43,111 nt of DNA from JBLFWJ01 sp047611425 (GTDB taxonomy: Bacteria; Bacteroidota; Bacteroidia; UBA10329): contig JBLFWJ010000004.1 of NCBI GenBank assembly GCA_047611425.1, positions 1 to 43,111 of the forward strand, in the 5' to 3' direction. Under the pieces are notes generated by a model. It was not told the origin of the DNA. It did not search any database and was given only the letters and a program-made list of their open reading frames with translations. Shown in pieces: positions 6,783 to 14,012 of this stretch (its first letter is position 1; each line of letters starts with the position of its first letter). A program made the position numbers and the translations under genes.

Positions 6783-7480
6783 GAGTCCTCGTCTATAAAT
6801 TCAGAATCGTCCACTTTACGATTCAATTCTAAGTTTGAAATGGTCATTTTTACCCGACCCGTTTCGTAATTGTCTTTGCTGCCGTTTTCTTCTTCACGAG
6901 CGGTTTTACTACTGAAATCTCCACTAATTACCTTTGGCATTTTAAACCGTTTGAAATCGGCTTTGAACTCCATCACCGTAGGAATAAAATCGTCTGGCTT
7001 AGTGTAAGTATTCAAATACTGAACTGTACCTTCTCGCTTTAGCGTTAGTTCTGATTCGTGAATGCGTCCGTCTTCAACCCCAATCATAAGTTTCATGAGA
7101 ACTAGTTCACCACCGTTAGTTGGGATTACATTGATGATGTTGCAGTTGATTCCATTGGAAATAGCTGTTCCCGCGGCAACGGCCATATATGCGGATTGGT
7201 CACTTAGAATCTCCAGTTGCGAGAACGGATTCTGCTTTGGCAAGAAAATCAAGCCTCCAGTCCTCACGCGAAACTTGTCGGGCTTTTTGTAAATCATCTT
7301 GCCAGAAATCTTGTCTATGGCAACTCCTGGAATATCGAATTGCATATCAACATCGCACTTGAGATCGTTGATGGTTTCGAACGTAGTTCGCACTTTTTCT
7401 AGAATGGCGTTAGCATCCTGAGAAAAAGTAGCGAAGGAAAAAGTTGACAATATGATTGCCGTTGTGAAAATCAGTCTCAT
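6779..7480 (-). CDS. LolA-like outer-membrane lipoprotein-sorting family protein
   Basis: A 233-residue exported protein. The signal peptide is at residues 1-20 (MRLIFTTAIILSTFSFATFS, then QDANAILEKV). The LolA/LolB-like opening ILEKVRTTFETINDLKCDVDMQFD, the strand pair GKMIYKKPDKFRVRTGG and a later repeat of beta strands fit the half-barrel fold that binds acyl chains. It lies third in the four-gene minus operon, with 4-nt overlaps to the permease (7477-7480) and the SDR (6779-6782). Together with the ABC genes it may move or sense a lipidic substrate in the periplasm, which is inference. It is not the housekeeping lolA by context. Confidence 0.72.
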   Translation of the reverse strand: MRLIFTTAIILSTFSFATFSQDANAILEKVRTTFETINDLKCDVDMQFDIPGVAIDKISGKMIYKKPDKFRVRTGGLIFLPKQNPFSQLEILSDQSAYMAVAAGTAISNGINCNIINVIPTNGGELVLMKLMIGVEDGRIHESELTLKREGTVQYLNTYTKPDDFIPTVMEFKADFKRFKMPKVISGDFSSKTAREEENGSKDNYETGRVKMTISNLELNRKVDDSEFIDEDS

Positions 7481-8316
7481 TGGAAAATATCTTTTCTGTT
7501 AAAGTGATATTGTGTGATGCCGAAGAATGCGGCAGTATGAAATAGGAGCACTCCTGCAGATTGGAAAATCTCTACAGTTGGAACAGGGTCAGAGAACAGC
7601 CTTCTCCACAAATGCATGTGGTTTGTAAAGAGGAATGGCATTACGGGGTCGAAGAAGCTCATCTCGAAGCTACTGATAACGGTAAAGACGATTATGACCA
7701 CCATCGTAAGTACTATGGGACCAACGCTGTTATCTGAGAAAGCTGAGAACATCAACGATAACGAGGCTACCGTTGTTAGGCTGATGAAAGCGAATACGAA
7801 CGATGCCATAAATCTCCAAACCAGCTCTGAGTCTCTTAAGACAACTACGCCATCTGCATTGAGAACAAGCAAATCGCCAGGACCAAAAATGACAAGTGAT
7901 AGCAGGTAAGCGAAAATCCCAAGCAGTATCAGAATTACCAGCACGTACAACATTGCAGTTATCCACTTGTAAGTGATGAATTTGAATCGACTAATAGGCT
8001 TGGTTAGTGCGTACCGCAAGGTTCCCATTGCGGATTCTCCTGAAATCAAATCGCCAGTTACCAATGCGACCAAAAGAGGTAGTTGAATAATGAGCGTTTG
8101 CAGAATAATGAAAGTTATGAGGTTGCCGTTGATGAGGTTTCCTTCAAGGGAAAACATTTGGTCGAAACTCTGAAACAGTAAATCGATGTATTCCTTACCA
8201 GTGAAGTAAAATGATATGTCGATGAGTGCGACCAAAGCTATAATAGAGCCCATACCGATGTAACTCCGAGGGCGAGCAAATGCTTTGATTATTTCAGCTT
8301 GCAGTATGCGAATCAT
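7477..8316 (-). CDS. ABC-2 type transporter permease
   Basis: A 279-residue integral membrane protein with about six hydrophobic helices (about 20-40, 60-85, 110-135, 160-180, 190-210 and near the C-terminus). It opens MIRILQAEIIKAFARPRSY, typical of ABC-2 permeases of the NatB/CcmB-like kind, and has the family phrase SGESAMGTLRYALTKPISR after the second helix. It overlaps the ATPase gene by 4 nt (8313-8316) and the LolA-like gene by 4 nt, so translation is probably coupled. The substrate is not evident; an export role is usual for the family. Confidence 0.88.
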   Translation of the reverse strand: MIRILQAEIIKAFARPRSYIGMGSIIALVALIDISFYFTGKEYIDLLFQSFDQMFSLEGNLINGNLITFIILQTLIIQLPLLVALVTGDLISGESAMGTLRYALTKPISRFKFITYKWITAMLYVLVILILLGIFAYLLSLVIFGPGDLLVLNADGVVVLRDSELVWRFMASFVFAFISLTTVASLSLMFSAFSDNSVGPIVLTMVVIIVFTVISSFEMSFFDPVMPFLFTNHMHLWRRLFSDPVPTVEIFQSAGVLLFHTAAFFGITQYHFNRKDIFQ

Positions 8317-9215
8317 GCGGCAGTAAGTTTTAGGAAGTAATCTTCCAATTTTCGCTTGTGGTCTAAGCGGTAAATTTTTCTGCCAGTGCTTATTAGCTTC
8401 TCAACTACATTAGGTATCTGATCTAGTTCAGCTTGAAAAATTAACGTGTTTTGGTCTTTGATTGGCGTAAACAAAAGTCTCGTTAAAACAACAGCAGCAG
8501 CTGCTTGGTTATCTGTTTCTACATTAACTGTTACAATGTTTTTTCCAAGCAATTCGGAAACGGAACCTTGCGAAACGCAAACGCCTTTATTGATAATGGC
8601 CATACTGTCTGCCATTTCTTCAATTTCTGATAGAATGTGTGAGGAGATAATGACGGTTTTACCAAACTCTTTCTTCAAGCGGATAATCAATTGACGCAGT
8701 TCAATGATTCCCTTTGGGTCAAGTCCGTTAGTAGGCTCATCTAGGAAAATAAGGTCCGGGTCATTAAGCATTGCTTGCGCGATACCGAGTCGCTGGCGCA
8801 TTCCTTGCGAGTAGGTCGAAACCTTGTCGCGTTCTCTTCTTGTCAATCCCACCAATTCAATCATATCATTGATGCGCTCATCCGAAATCTTGTTCGGGAA
8901 ATATTTGCTAGAGATGTTGAGGTTGGTTAGGCCGCTGAGATACGGATAGAACTTAGGCTCTTCAATAATGCATCCAATTCGGGGCAGAACCTTGCCTATT
9001 TCCTTCAGCCCTAACCCTCCGAAGTAGGTTACCGTTCCTGCAGTTGGACGTATTAATCCAACTAACATTCTGAGCATAGTGGTTTTACCTGCTCCGTTTG
9101 GTCCGAGCAAGCCGAAAATCTGCCCTTCATTGACTTCCATATCCACACCTTTCAATGCGTGGAAATCTCCGTAGTACTTTTCTAACCCTACTACTTTTAA
9201 TATTTGCTTGCCCAT
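8313..9215 (-). CDS. ABC transporter ATP-binding protein
   Basis: A 300-residue ATPase with Walker A GPNGAGKTT (38-46), Q-loop-type IIEEPKFYPYLSG near 83-95, signature SQGMRQ (136-141), Walker B LIFLDEPTNGLD (155-166) and the H-loop SSHIL. A C-terminal extension of about 75 residues (TVNVETDNQAAAAVV...KLEDYFLKLT) is common in ABC-2 exporters of the CcmA type. It is the first gene of the four-gene minus operon. The promoter should lie in the 93 nt shared with the divergent SOUL gene, but I do not see a clear minus-strand box there. Confidence 0.93.
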   Translation of the reverse strand: MGKQILKVVGLEKYYGDFHALKGVDMEVNEGQIFGLLGPNGAGKTTMLRMLVGLIRPTAGTVTYFGGLGLKEIGKVLPRIGCIIEEPKFYPYLSGLTNLNISSKYFPNKISDERINDMIELVGLTRRERDKVSTYSQGMRQRLGIAQAMLNDPDLIFLDEPTNGLDPKGIIELRQLIIRLKKEFGKTVIISSHILSEIEEMADSMAIINKGVCVSQGSVSELLGKNIVTVNVETDNQAAAAVVLTRLLFTPIKDQNTLIFQAELDQIPNVVEKLISTGRKIYRLDHKRKLEDYFLKLTAA

Positions 9216-9256
9216 TTGTGGATTTCTGTATAGCGTAACGCATGTTTAACAAAATT

Positions 9257-9288
9257 GTTGAAAGTTTAAACAAAATGAACTATCTTCA
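9257..9288 (+). promoter_or_regulatory. Possible promoter of the SOUL-domain gene
   Basis: GTTG (9257-9260), 20 nt, then TATCTTCA (9281-9288). This resembles the Bacteroidota TTTG/TAnnTTTG promoter with two mismatches in the -7 box. It lies 20 nt before the ATG at 9309. Confidence 0.38.
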
Positions 9289-9308
9289 GTTCAGAGTGTT
9301 CTTTAATT

Positions 9309-10112
9309 ATGAAATATTTACTGATTACCATAGCAGTTCTCGCGCTCCTGTTTACGGCAGCACAGGCGTACATCTCTAACGATTTGGATAAAACAGAACA
9401 ACAAGCATATGAGGTCATTTGGAAAAATGACATACTCGAGGCTAGGTATTATCCAAAAGCAGTAATGGCTACCGTCAGCGGTTCATCTTCCGATTACAAA
9501 AGCTCGTCTAACCAACATTTCAGGGTGCTGGCCGGATACATTTTCGGAGGAAATGAGGATTCTCAGTCTATTCCAATGACATCGCCTGTTTACATGACGT
9601 TTGATGAACAAGGTTCGGCCATGAGTTTTGTGATGCCAGCAAACATGGACTTAGACGGATTACCGAAGCCAAATGATGGTGGAATTAAATTCAGCGAATC
9701 TGAAGAGAAGTATGTGGTTGCTATCCGTTTTGGTGGATGGTCTGATGATGAGAAGATTGAAAAGAACTCCAATTTGCTGATGAGCGCGCTGGAAATCATG
9801 GGTATTAAGCTGGTTTCTGCACCATGGTACATGGGTTACAACCCGCCATTTCAAATGGTAAACAGGAGAAACGAAGTAGCAGTGGAAGTGACAGCTTCAG
9901 ATATGGAGCTGATTAAGATCAATGATCTTACAGGAGATGTTTTCTTAGGCACTGACCTCGGCGCATACTTCCACGATGTTACTGTAGGCTCATGGCAGCC
10001 ACACCCTAGTCTCGGTTTGCCTAATGTGGTGGTAACAGACCTCGATATTCAATACGCTACTGGTAAGCTAAGGGTAGGAACTTTTGGTAGAGGTTTTGGG
10101 AAACCAATTTAA
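9309..10112 (+). CDS. SOUL heme-binding domain protein fused in frame to a BNR-type remnant
   Basis: The frame encodes 267 residues. Residues 1-20 are a signal peptide (LLITIAVLALLFTAAQA). Residues about 30-194 form a SOUL/HBP domain: YEVIWKNDILEARYYPKAVMATV, FGGNEDSQSIPMTSPVYM, MSFVMP and the closing YNPPFQMVNRRNEVAVEV. A normal SOUL protein ends there. From about residue 202 the text becomes IKINDLTGDVFLGTDLGAY...GLPNVVVTDLDIQYATGKLRVGTFGRG, which is the last blade of a BNR/sortilin-type T9SS protein. That tail is cut by a frameshift before its sorting domain. The SOUL part may still be functional; the tail looks acquired by a deletion joining two genes. Confidence 0.75.
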   Translation: MKYLLITIAVLALLFTAAQAYISNDLDKTEQQAYEVIWKNDILEARYYPKAVMATVSGSSSDYKSSSNQHFRVLAGYIFGGNEDSQSIPMTSPVYMTFDEQGSAMSFVMPANMDLDGLPKPNDGGIKFSESEEKYVVAIRFGGWSDDEKIEKNSNLLMSALEIMGIKLVSAPWYMGYNPPFQMVNRRNEVAVEVTASDMELIKINDLTGDVFLGTDLGAYFHDVTVGSWQPHPSLGLPNVVVTDLDIQYATGKLRVGTFGRGFGKPI

Positions 10113-10375
10113 GCGTGATTACAGACGTTGCAAATGAGATTAGCAACAACGAAATTAACGTATACCCAAATCCAAACGAAGGCGCCTTTATTCTTAGCGT
10201 GGAAGATGCCACTTCCATAAACGAGATTAAGCTAGTTGATGCCTTGGGCAGAGTAATTTTGACTGAATCAAGCCAGAAGAACAGCTACTCTTTTGATGGC
10301 ATTTCCAGTGGATTGTATACCGTAATAGTTTCTTTCGAAAACAGCACCATTCAACGAAAAGTGGTGGTTAATTGA
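9906..10375 (+). pseudogene. 3' end of a BNR-repeat T9SS protein, with one frameshift
   Basis: The last BNR-type blade (from LIKINDLTGD, in the SOUL frame) continues after a frame change at the T run 10094-10097. One extra T would read GRGFWETNLSVITDVANEIS and run straight into the T9SS type A sorting domain, whose key motif is VYPNPNEGAF with a GLYTVIVSFENSTIQRKVVVN ending at 10375. GRGxWETxL before a sorting domain is a regular ending in these secreted proteins. The open frame from GTG 10115 is the sorting domain only and is not a gene of its own. Confidence 0.78.
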
Positions 10376-10402
10376 GTTAATACATTTCTGAACAATAGTA
10401 TT

Positions 10403-10445
10403 GACGTCTAAATCATCTCCAGCATTGGGGTTTGACTTAGACGTC
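10403..10445. repeat. 13-bp inverted repeat with 17-nt loop
   Basis: GACGTCTAAATCA (10403-10415) pairs with TGACTTAGACGTC (10433-10445) with one mismatch. It lies 27 nt after the T9SS tail and has no T tract, so it is not a standard terminator. It lies between that tail and copy 2 of the 35-bp repeat. Confidence 0.7.
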
Positions 10446-10489
10446 TGTGTTTCGAGTAAAACGCTCTTCGGAGGTTTCTACTTATGCTA

Positions 10490-10524
10490 AACCCTACCTT
10501 AGGCACTGAATCACGCATTGCTCA
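10490..10524 (+). repeat. 35-bp direct repeat, copy 2
   Basis: Identical over 35 bp to 5220-5254 and in the same orientation. The truncated P450 gene starts 10 nt downstream. Because the two copies bracket the ABC operon and the SOUL chimera, recombination between them could delete or duplicate 5.27 kb. Confidence 0.9.
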
Positions 10525-10534
10525 ACCCCGTTAG

Positions 10535-11020
10535 ATGGAAAACGAAATCGCCCCACCCAAACCATTGAATTTACCACCAGTTGCCAAGGGCGGTTGGCCC
10601 ATCGGTTCTGCCCGAAAGTTTACACAAGACCGACTTGGTTTCTTCGAAGATTACGTGCCTAAATATGGAGGGCTATTTGAGTTGACCTCGGTGTTTTTCA
10701 GGTTCATTACGCATTTCGATAAGTTGGTTATCGTTACGGATCCCGACATGGTGAAACGCATCATTCAAGACAACAACAAGAACTATGTAAAGAGTTACGG
10801 ATACCAAGTACTGAAGGTATTGTTGGGCGAAGGTCTGTTAACCAGCGAAGGGGGATTCTGGCGTAAACAACGAAGACTAATGCAACCAGCTTTTCACCGC
10901 GATCGTTTGGCTTCGTTTGTTAGCACCTATGCTGAATTCGGTCAGGATCTGGTGGATAAATGGAGTAAAGTGCCGGACGCAACGGCAGTAGATGTTTCTA
11001 AGGATCTAATGGAAGTTTGA
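10535..11020 (+). pseudogene. Cytochrome P450, 5' fragment
   Basis: The frame starts with the proline-rich opening PPKPLNLPPVAKGGWPIGSARKF and continues through VTDPDMVKRIIQDNNKNYVKSYGYQVLKVLLGEGLLTSEG to the helix C motif FWRKQRRLMQPAFHRDRL. It matches soluble bacterial P450s related to CYP102/CYP4. It ends at residue 161 (DVSKDLMEV), so helices I, K and L, the EXXR motif and the heme-binding cysteine loop are all absent (family length about 440-460). It cannot bind heme. The downstream sequence switches to a different frame with an outer-membrane-type ending. Confidence 0.87.
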
Positions 11021-11045
11021 AGTCGCTTTAGCTGGCTTTTTCTAA
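11010..11045 (+). pseudogene. Possible outer-membrane protein C-terminal strand
   Basis: In the frame of codon 11010 the sequence reads WKFEVALAGFF then TAA (11043-11045). Alternating polar and hydrophobic residues with a terminal Phe are the hallmark of the last strand of a beta-barrel protein. Only 11 residues support it, so it is tentative, but it would make the P450 fragment a head-tail chimera like the others nearby. Confidence 0.35.
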
Positions 11046-11115
11046 TTCAATCCAATTAATTCTGTAAAAGAGCCTCACTTCTGGTGCTTATAACGAATTA
11101 CAAGTTCGGTCAGAT

Positions 11116-11123
11116 TACATTTG
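11116..11123 (+). promoter_or_regulatory. -7 box of apbE
   Basis: TACATTTG is an exact match to TAnnTTTG and lies only 4 nt before the ATG at 11128. A start of transcription at or next to the start codon would follow. No clear -33 TTTG is seen. Confidence 0.5.
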
Positions 11124-11127
11124 CAAA

Positions 11128-12102
11128 ATGAAGCAATTCCCCTTCCTGATTGGCCTGGTTATGTTGATCGTTTCTTGTGAAACCGAACCAACTTTGCAAG
11201 TCAGTACAGGCTATACGCAAGGCACTACGTACACCGTTAAATACAAAGGGCTTAAACGGGATCTGAGTTATCAGATTGACAGTACACTTTTGGTTTTTGA
11301 TCGACAGTTGAGCACCTACATCAAAACGTCCTTCATCAGTAAATGGAACCAGGGTAACAACATTGAGAAGGCACCAAGATACTTTGATGCAGTGGTGAAA
11401 CGAGGATTAGAAATTCACAAGGAAACAGATGGTGCGTTCGACATGACGATCGCCCCGCTCTTTTCTTTATGGAAAATGGATGAGAATGGTTTTTTACCTG
11501 ATAGCAGTCAAATTGATAGCGTTCTCCAATTTATAGGTTCGGATAAAATCTCTTTGGATTCAGCGGGTATCATCACCAGGAGCGATGAGCGCATTCGGTT
11601 GGATGTAAATGCCATTGCCCAGGGATATGCGGTAGACGTGTTGGCAGATCTCCTAGAACGCTATAGGGTAAAAGATTATTTGGTTGAAATTGGTGGCGAA
11701 ATTCGAGTCAAAGGGCAAAAGGCTGAAGACACTCCATGGAAATTGGCGATAGACTCTCCAGACGAGAAAGGCGGTGAAAGAGGTTCGGCCATTCAGTTTT
11801 CACTGACAGATAAAGCGTTGGCAACATCAGGAAACTACAGGCATTATATTGAATCAGATGGTAAGACGTACGGTCATATCATCGACCCAAGAACGGGCTG
11901 GCCTTCTCGATCGGACGTGTTAAGCGCGAGTGTAATTGCACCAGACTGTATGACAGCTGATGCCTTAGCCACAGCCATAATGGTCGCTGGAAGTGAATTT
12001 GGAAAAACCTTAATTACTGAAAATCCAGATTTGGAAGGAGTGATAATTACTGGCGTAGAAGGAAAAACAGAAACGTGGGTTTCCGATGGAATTACCGAAT
12101 AG
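11128..12102 (+). CDS. apbE: ApbE, FAD:protein FMN transferase (lipoprotein)
   Basis: A 324-residue enzyme that attaches FMN covalently to threonines of target proteins such as NqrB/NqrC or RnfG/RnfD. It has a lipoprotein signal with lipobox LIVSC (Cys17), so it acts at the periplasmic face. Family motifs are RLDVNAIAQGYAVD, LVEIGGEIRVKG, ATSGNYRHYIESDGKTYGHIIDPRTGWP and the metal-site region APDCMTADALATAIMV. Length is standard. It converges on nqrM, another Na+-NQR assembly factor, with 6 nt between the stops, so the pair probably serves the NQR complex encoded elsewhere. Confidence 0.95.
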   Translation: MKQFPFLIGLVMLIVSCETEPTLQVSTGYTQGTTYTVKYKGLKRDLSYQIDSTLLVFDRQLSTYIKTSFISKWNQGNNIEKAPRYFDAVVKRGLEIHKETDGAFDMTIAPLFSLWKMDENGFLPDSSQIDSVLQFIGSDKISLDSAGIITRSDERIRLDVNAIAQGYAVDVLADLLERYRVKDYLVEIGGEIRVKGQKAEDTPWKLAIDSPDEKGGERGSAIQFSLTDKALATSGNYRHYIESDGKTYGHIIDPRTGWPSRSDVLSASVIAPDCMTADALATAIMVAGSEFGKTLITENPDLEGVIITGVEGKTETWVSDGITE

Positions 12103-12108
12103 AGCTGT

Positions 12109-12315
12109 TTAAGCCGCCTCTGCCGAATCGTCCTTTTTGCACTGCTCCTCTGGCGCTGCACCACACATTCCACATCTCTCACCTTCTTTATTCAGGAACG
12201 GGCTGTTGCTCGCACATGTGCCAGAAAACTGTCCATCCTTCTTGACTAGGATCTTTACCGCAATTCCGGCAAAGCCCAGTCCCAATAAAAGTATTGCAGC
12301 GAATATGACTTCCAT
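12109..12315 (-). CDS. nqrM: NqrM, Na+-NQR maturation factor
   Basis: A 68-residue protein with one N-terminal membrane helix (VIFAAILLLGLGFAGIAVKI) and a cysteine-rich tail: Cys34 (GTCASNSPFLNK), Cys48 and Cys51 (CGMC) and Cys59. This is the layout of NqrM (DUF539), known to be needed for iron insertion into the NqrD/NqrE site of the Na+-translocating NADH:quinone reductase. Its neighbour apbE, the flavin transferase of the same complex, supports the call. The frame on 11874-12182 overlapping it is a shadow. Confidence 0.85.
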   Translation of the reverse strand: MEVIFAAILLLGLGFAGIAVKILVKKDGQFSGTCASNSPFLNKEGERCGMCGAAPEEQCKKDDSAEAA

Positions 12316-12372
12316 TTCTACCTAAGGTGTTGGTTCTTAGTAAACTGGATGGTGGTAAAAATGTTCTACTAC

Positions 12373-13656
12373 TTATGCTCCGATCTCTTCTGCTGAAGAT
12401 CGGAAGATTGTTTCTGTTCTATCCGGGCCAACTGACACCAATGAAATAGGCACTTCCGTTTCCTTTTCTATAAAGCTGATGTACTCCATCAATTCACTTG
12501 GCATGTTTCCTTCATTACACTTGGTAACGTCTGTGTTCCAACCTTTAAACTCTTTATAAACTGGCCGAATGTCTCCTTCAATATTGTAAGGAAGTCGGTC
12601 TGTCTTTTCACCATTGACCATGTAGTGCGTACAAATCTTGATTGTCTCAAGACCATCCATTACGTCAGTCTTCATCATGTTCAACTCGGTAACTCCGTTG
12701 ATCATGATTGCATATTGTAGTGCAGGTAGATCCAACCATCCACATCTTCGTGCTCTACCTGTGGTAGAACCGAATTCCCGACCCACATTCGCAAGCTCTT
12801 CCCCTACTTCATCAAACAATTCTGTTGGGAAAGGCCCGCTACCAACACGCGTGCAGTATGCTTTAAAAATGCCGATCACCTTACCGATTTTATTAGGAGC
12901 TATTCCCAATCCAGTACATGCTCCAGCACAGATTGTACTAGAAGAAGTGACAAATGGGTAGGATCCGAAATCAATATCAAGTAGTGATCCCTGAGCTCCT
13001 TCAGCCAAAACTGGCTTGCCTTCTTTAAGGCATTCATTCAGATAAAACTCAGAGTCAATTCGTCTAATCGCTCGAATCTCATTCAGGCTTTCCATCCATT
13101 CAGCCTCCATTTCAGCAGGTACGCCAGGCTCACCATAATTCTTGAGCATTTGCTCATGCTTGTCCTTAAGACGATTGTATCGATCCTCAAAATCAGGTAG
13201 ATCAAGGTCACCAACACGCAATCCGTTTCGTCCCGTCTTGTCCATGTATGTTGGGCCAATCCCTTTGAGTGTACTTCCAATCTTGGATTTGCCTTTAGCC
13301 TTCTCAGAAGCAGCATCAAGCAAACGATGAGTTGGAAGAATAAGATGCGCTCGAGTTGAAATCATTAATCGCTCAACGGGATCAATTCCATGCTGAGCCA
13401 TTCCTTCCAGTTCTTTTTTAAAGATTACTGGGTCGATTACAACACCGTTTCCAATTACGTTTTCGGCACCCTCTCTGAAAATACCGGATGGTATGGTGTG
13501 TAGAACGTGTTTGATTCCTTCAAACTCCAGTGTATGACCAGCATTTGGCCCACCCTGAAAACGAGCAACGATATCGTAATTTGGGGTTAGTACATCAACT
13601 ATTTTTCCCTTGCCTTCGTCTCCCCATTGAAGACCTAATAGAACATCTATCTGCAT
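12373..13656 (-). CDS. purA: Adenylosuccinate synthetase
   Basis: This enzyme joins IMP and aspartate with GTP to give adenylosuccinate, the first step from IMP to AMP. Motifs are the GTP-binding start LLGLQWGDEGKGK, RFQGGPNAGHT, GTTxKGIGP-type GSTLKGIGPTYMDK, QGSLLDIDFGSYPFVTSS and TGRARRCGWLD. The start is taken at ATG 13656, giving 427 residues and the usual MxIDVLLGLQWGDEGKGK opening; the longer frame from 13692 would overlap the upstream gene. It is the third gene of fur-STAS-purA, 7 nt after the STAS stop. Confidence 0.97.
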   Translation of the reverse strand: MQIDVLLGLQWGDEGKGKIVDVLTPNYDIVARFQGGPNAGHTLEFEGIKHVLHTIPSGIFREGAENVIGNGVVIDPVIFKKELEGMAQHGIDPVERLMISTRAHLILPTHRLLDAASEKAKGKSKIGSTLKGIGPTYMDKTGRNGLRVGDLDLPDFEDRYNRLKDKHEQMLKNYGEPGVPAEMEAEWMESLNEIRAIRRIDSEFYLNECLKEGKPVLAEGAQGSLLDIDFGSYPFVTSSSTICAGACTGLGIAPNKIGKVIGIFKAYCTRVGSGPFPTELFDEVGEELANVGREFGSTTGRARRCGWLDLPALQYAIMINGVTELNMMKTDVMDGLETIKICTHYMVNGEKTDRLPYNIEGDIRPVYKEFKGWNTDVTKCNEGNMPSELMEYISFIEKETEVPISLVSVGPDRTETIFRSSAEEIGA

Positions 13657-13663
13657 GCTCGCT

Positions 13664-14011
13664 TTATTCGGAAAAGGCTGATACTGCCTCATCCATTGAT
13701 TTATAAATTTTAAATACTGAATTCAATTTGGTCATTACAAGCAAGTCTTCAACCTTTTTAGAAACGTTGCATAAATGCATGTCACCCCCCGCATTTCTGG
13801 TGGCAGTAAACAAACCAAGTAAAATGTTCAATCCTGAACTGTTCATGTATTCCAGATCAGAAAGTTCCATAACCAAGGTTAATCGCTCATCGGCCAAAAG
13901 GTCATTTACAGCGGAAATCAAGGCTTCGGAATCAATCTTTGACATCAACCGACCTGAAACAGTAATAACTTCAGCTAATCCTTGGGTAGTATGATTGAAT
14001 TCTAATGACAT
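13664..14011 (-). CDS. STAS-domain protein (anti-sigma factor antagonist type)
   Basis: A 115-residue single STAS domain, similar to SpoIIAA/RsbV: VITVSGRLMSKIDSEALISAVNDLL, then LVMELSDLEYMNSSGLNILLGLF with the phosphorylatable Ser position (NSSG), then the closing helix. The start at ATG 14011 is preferred because AAGGA lies just upstream and the fur stop ends 1 nt before. No partner switch kinase or phosphatase is encoded nearby. It is sandwiched between fur and purA in a tight operon. The partner and output are unknown. Confidence 0.85.
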   Translation of the reverse strand: MSLEFNHTTQGLAEVITVSGRLMSKIDSEALISAVNDLLADERLTLVMELSDLEYMNSSGLNILLGLFTATRNAGGDMHLCNVSKKVEDLLVMTKLNSVFKIYKSMDEAVSAFSE

Positions 14012-14012
14012 T

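Noticed and set aside
10115..10375. Separate small gene starting at GTG 10115
   Set aside because: It is only a T9SS sorting domain whose upstream frame (FWETNLSVITDVANE) continues the BNR tail, so it is the shifted end of a larger gene.
10403..10524. Integron attC site and gene-cassette array
   Set aside because: The inverted repeat has GTCTAA...TTAGAC arms but not the RYYYAAC/GTTRRRY ends, no integrase is present, and the first 35-bp repeat copy lacks any such hairpin.
11874..12182. 102-residue minus-strand frame over apbE
   Set aside because: Fully explained as the reverse of apbE and nqrM; no family signature.
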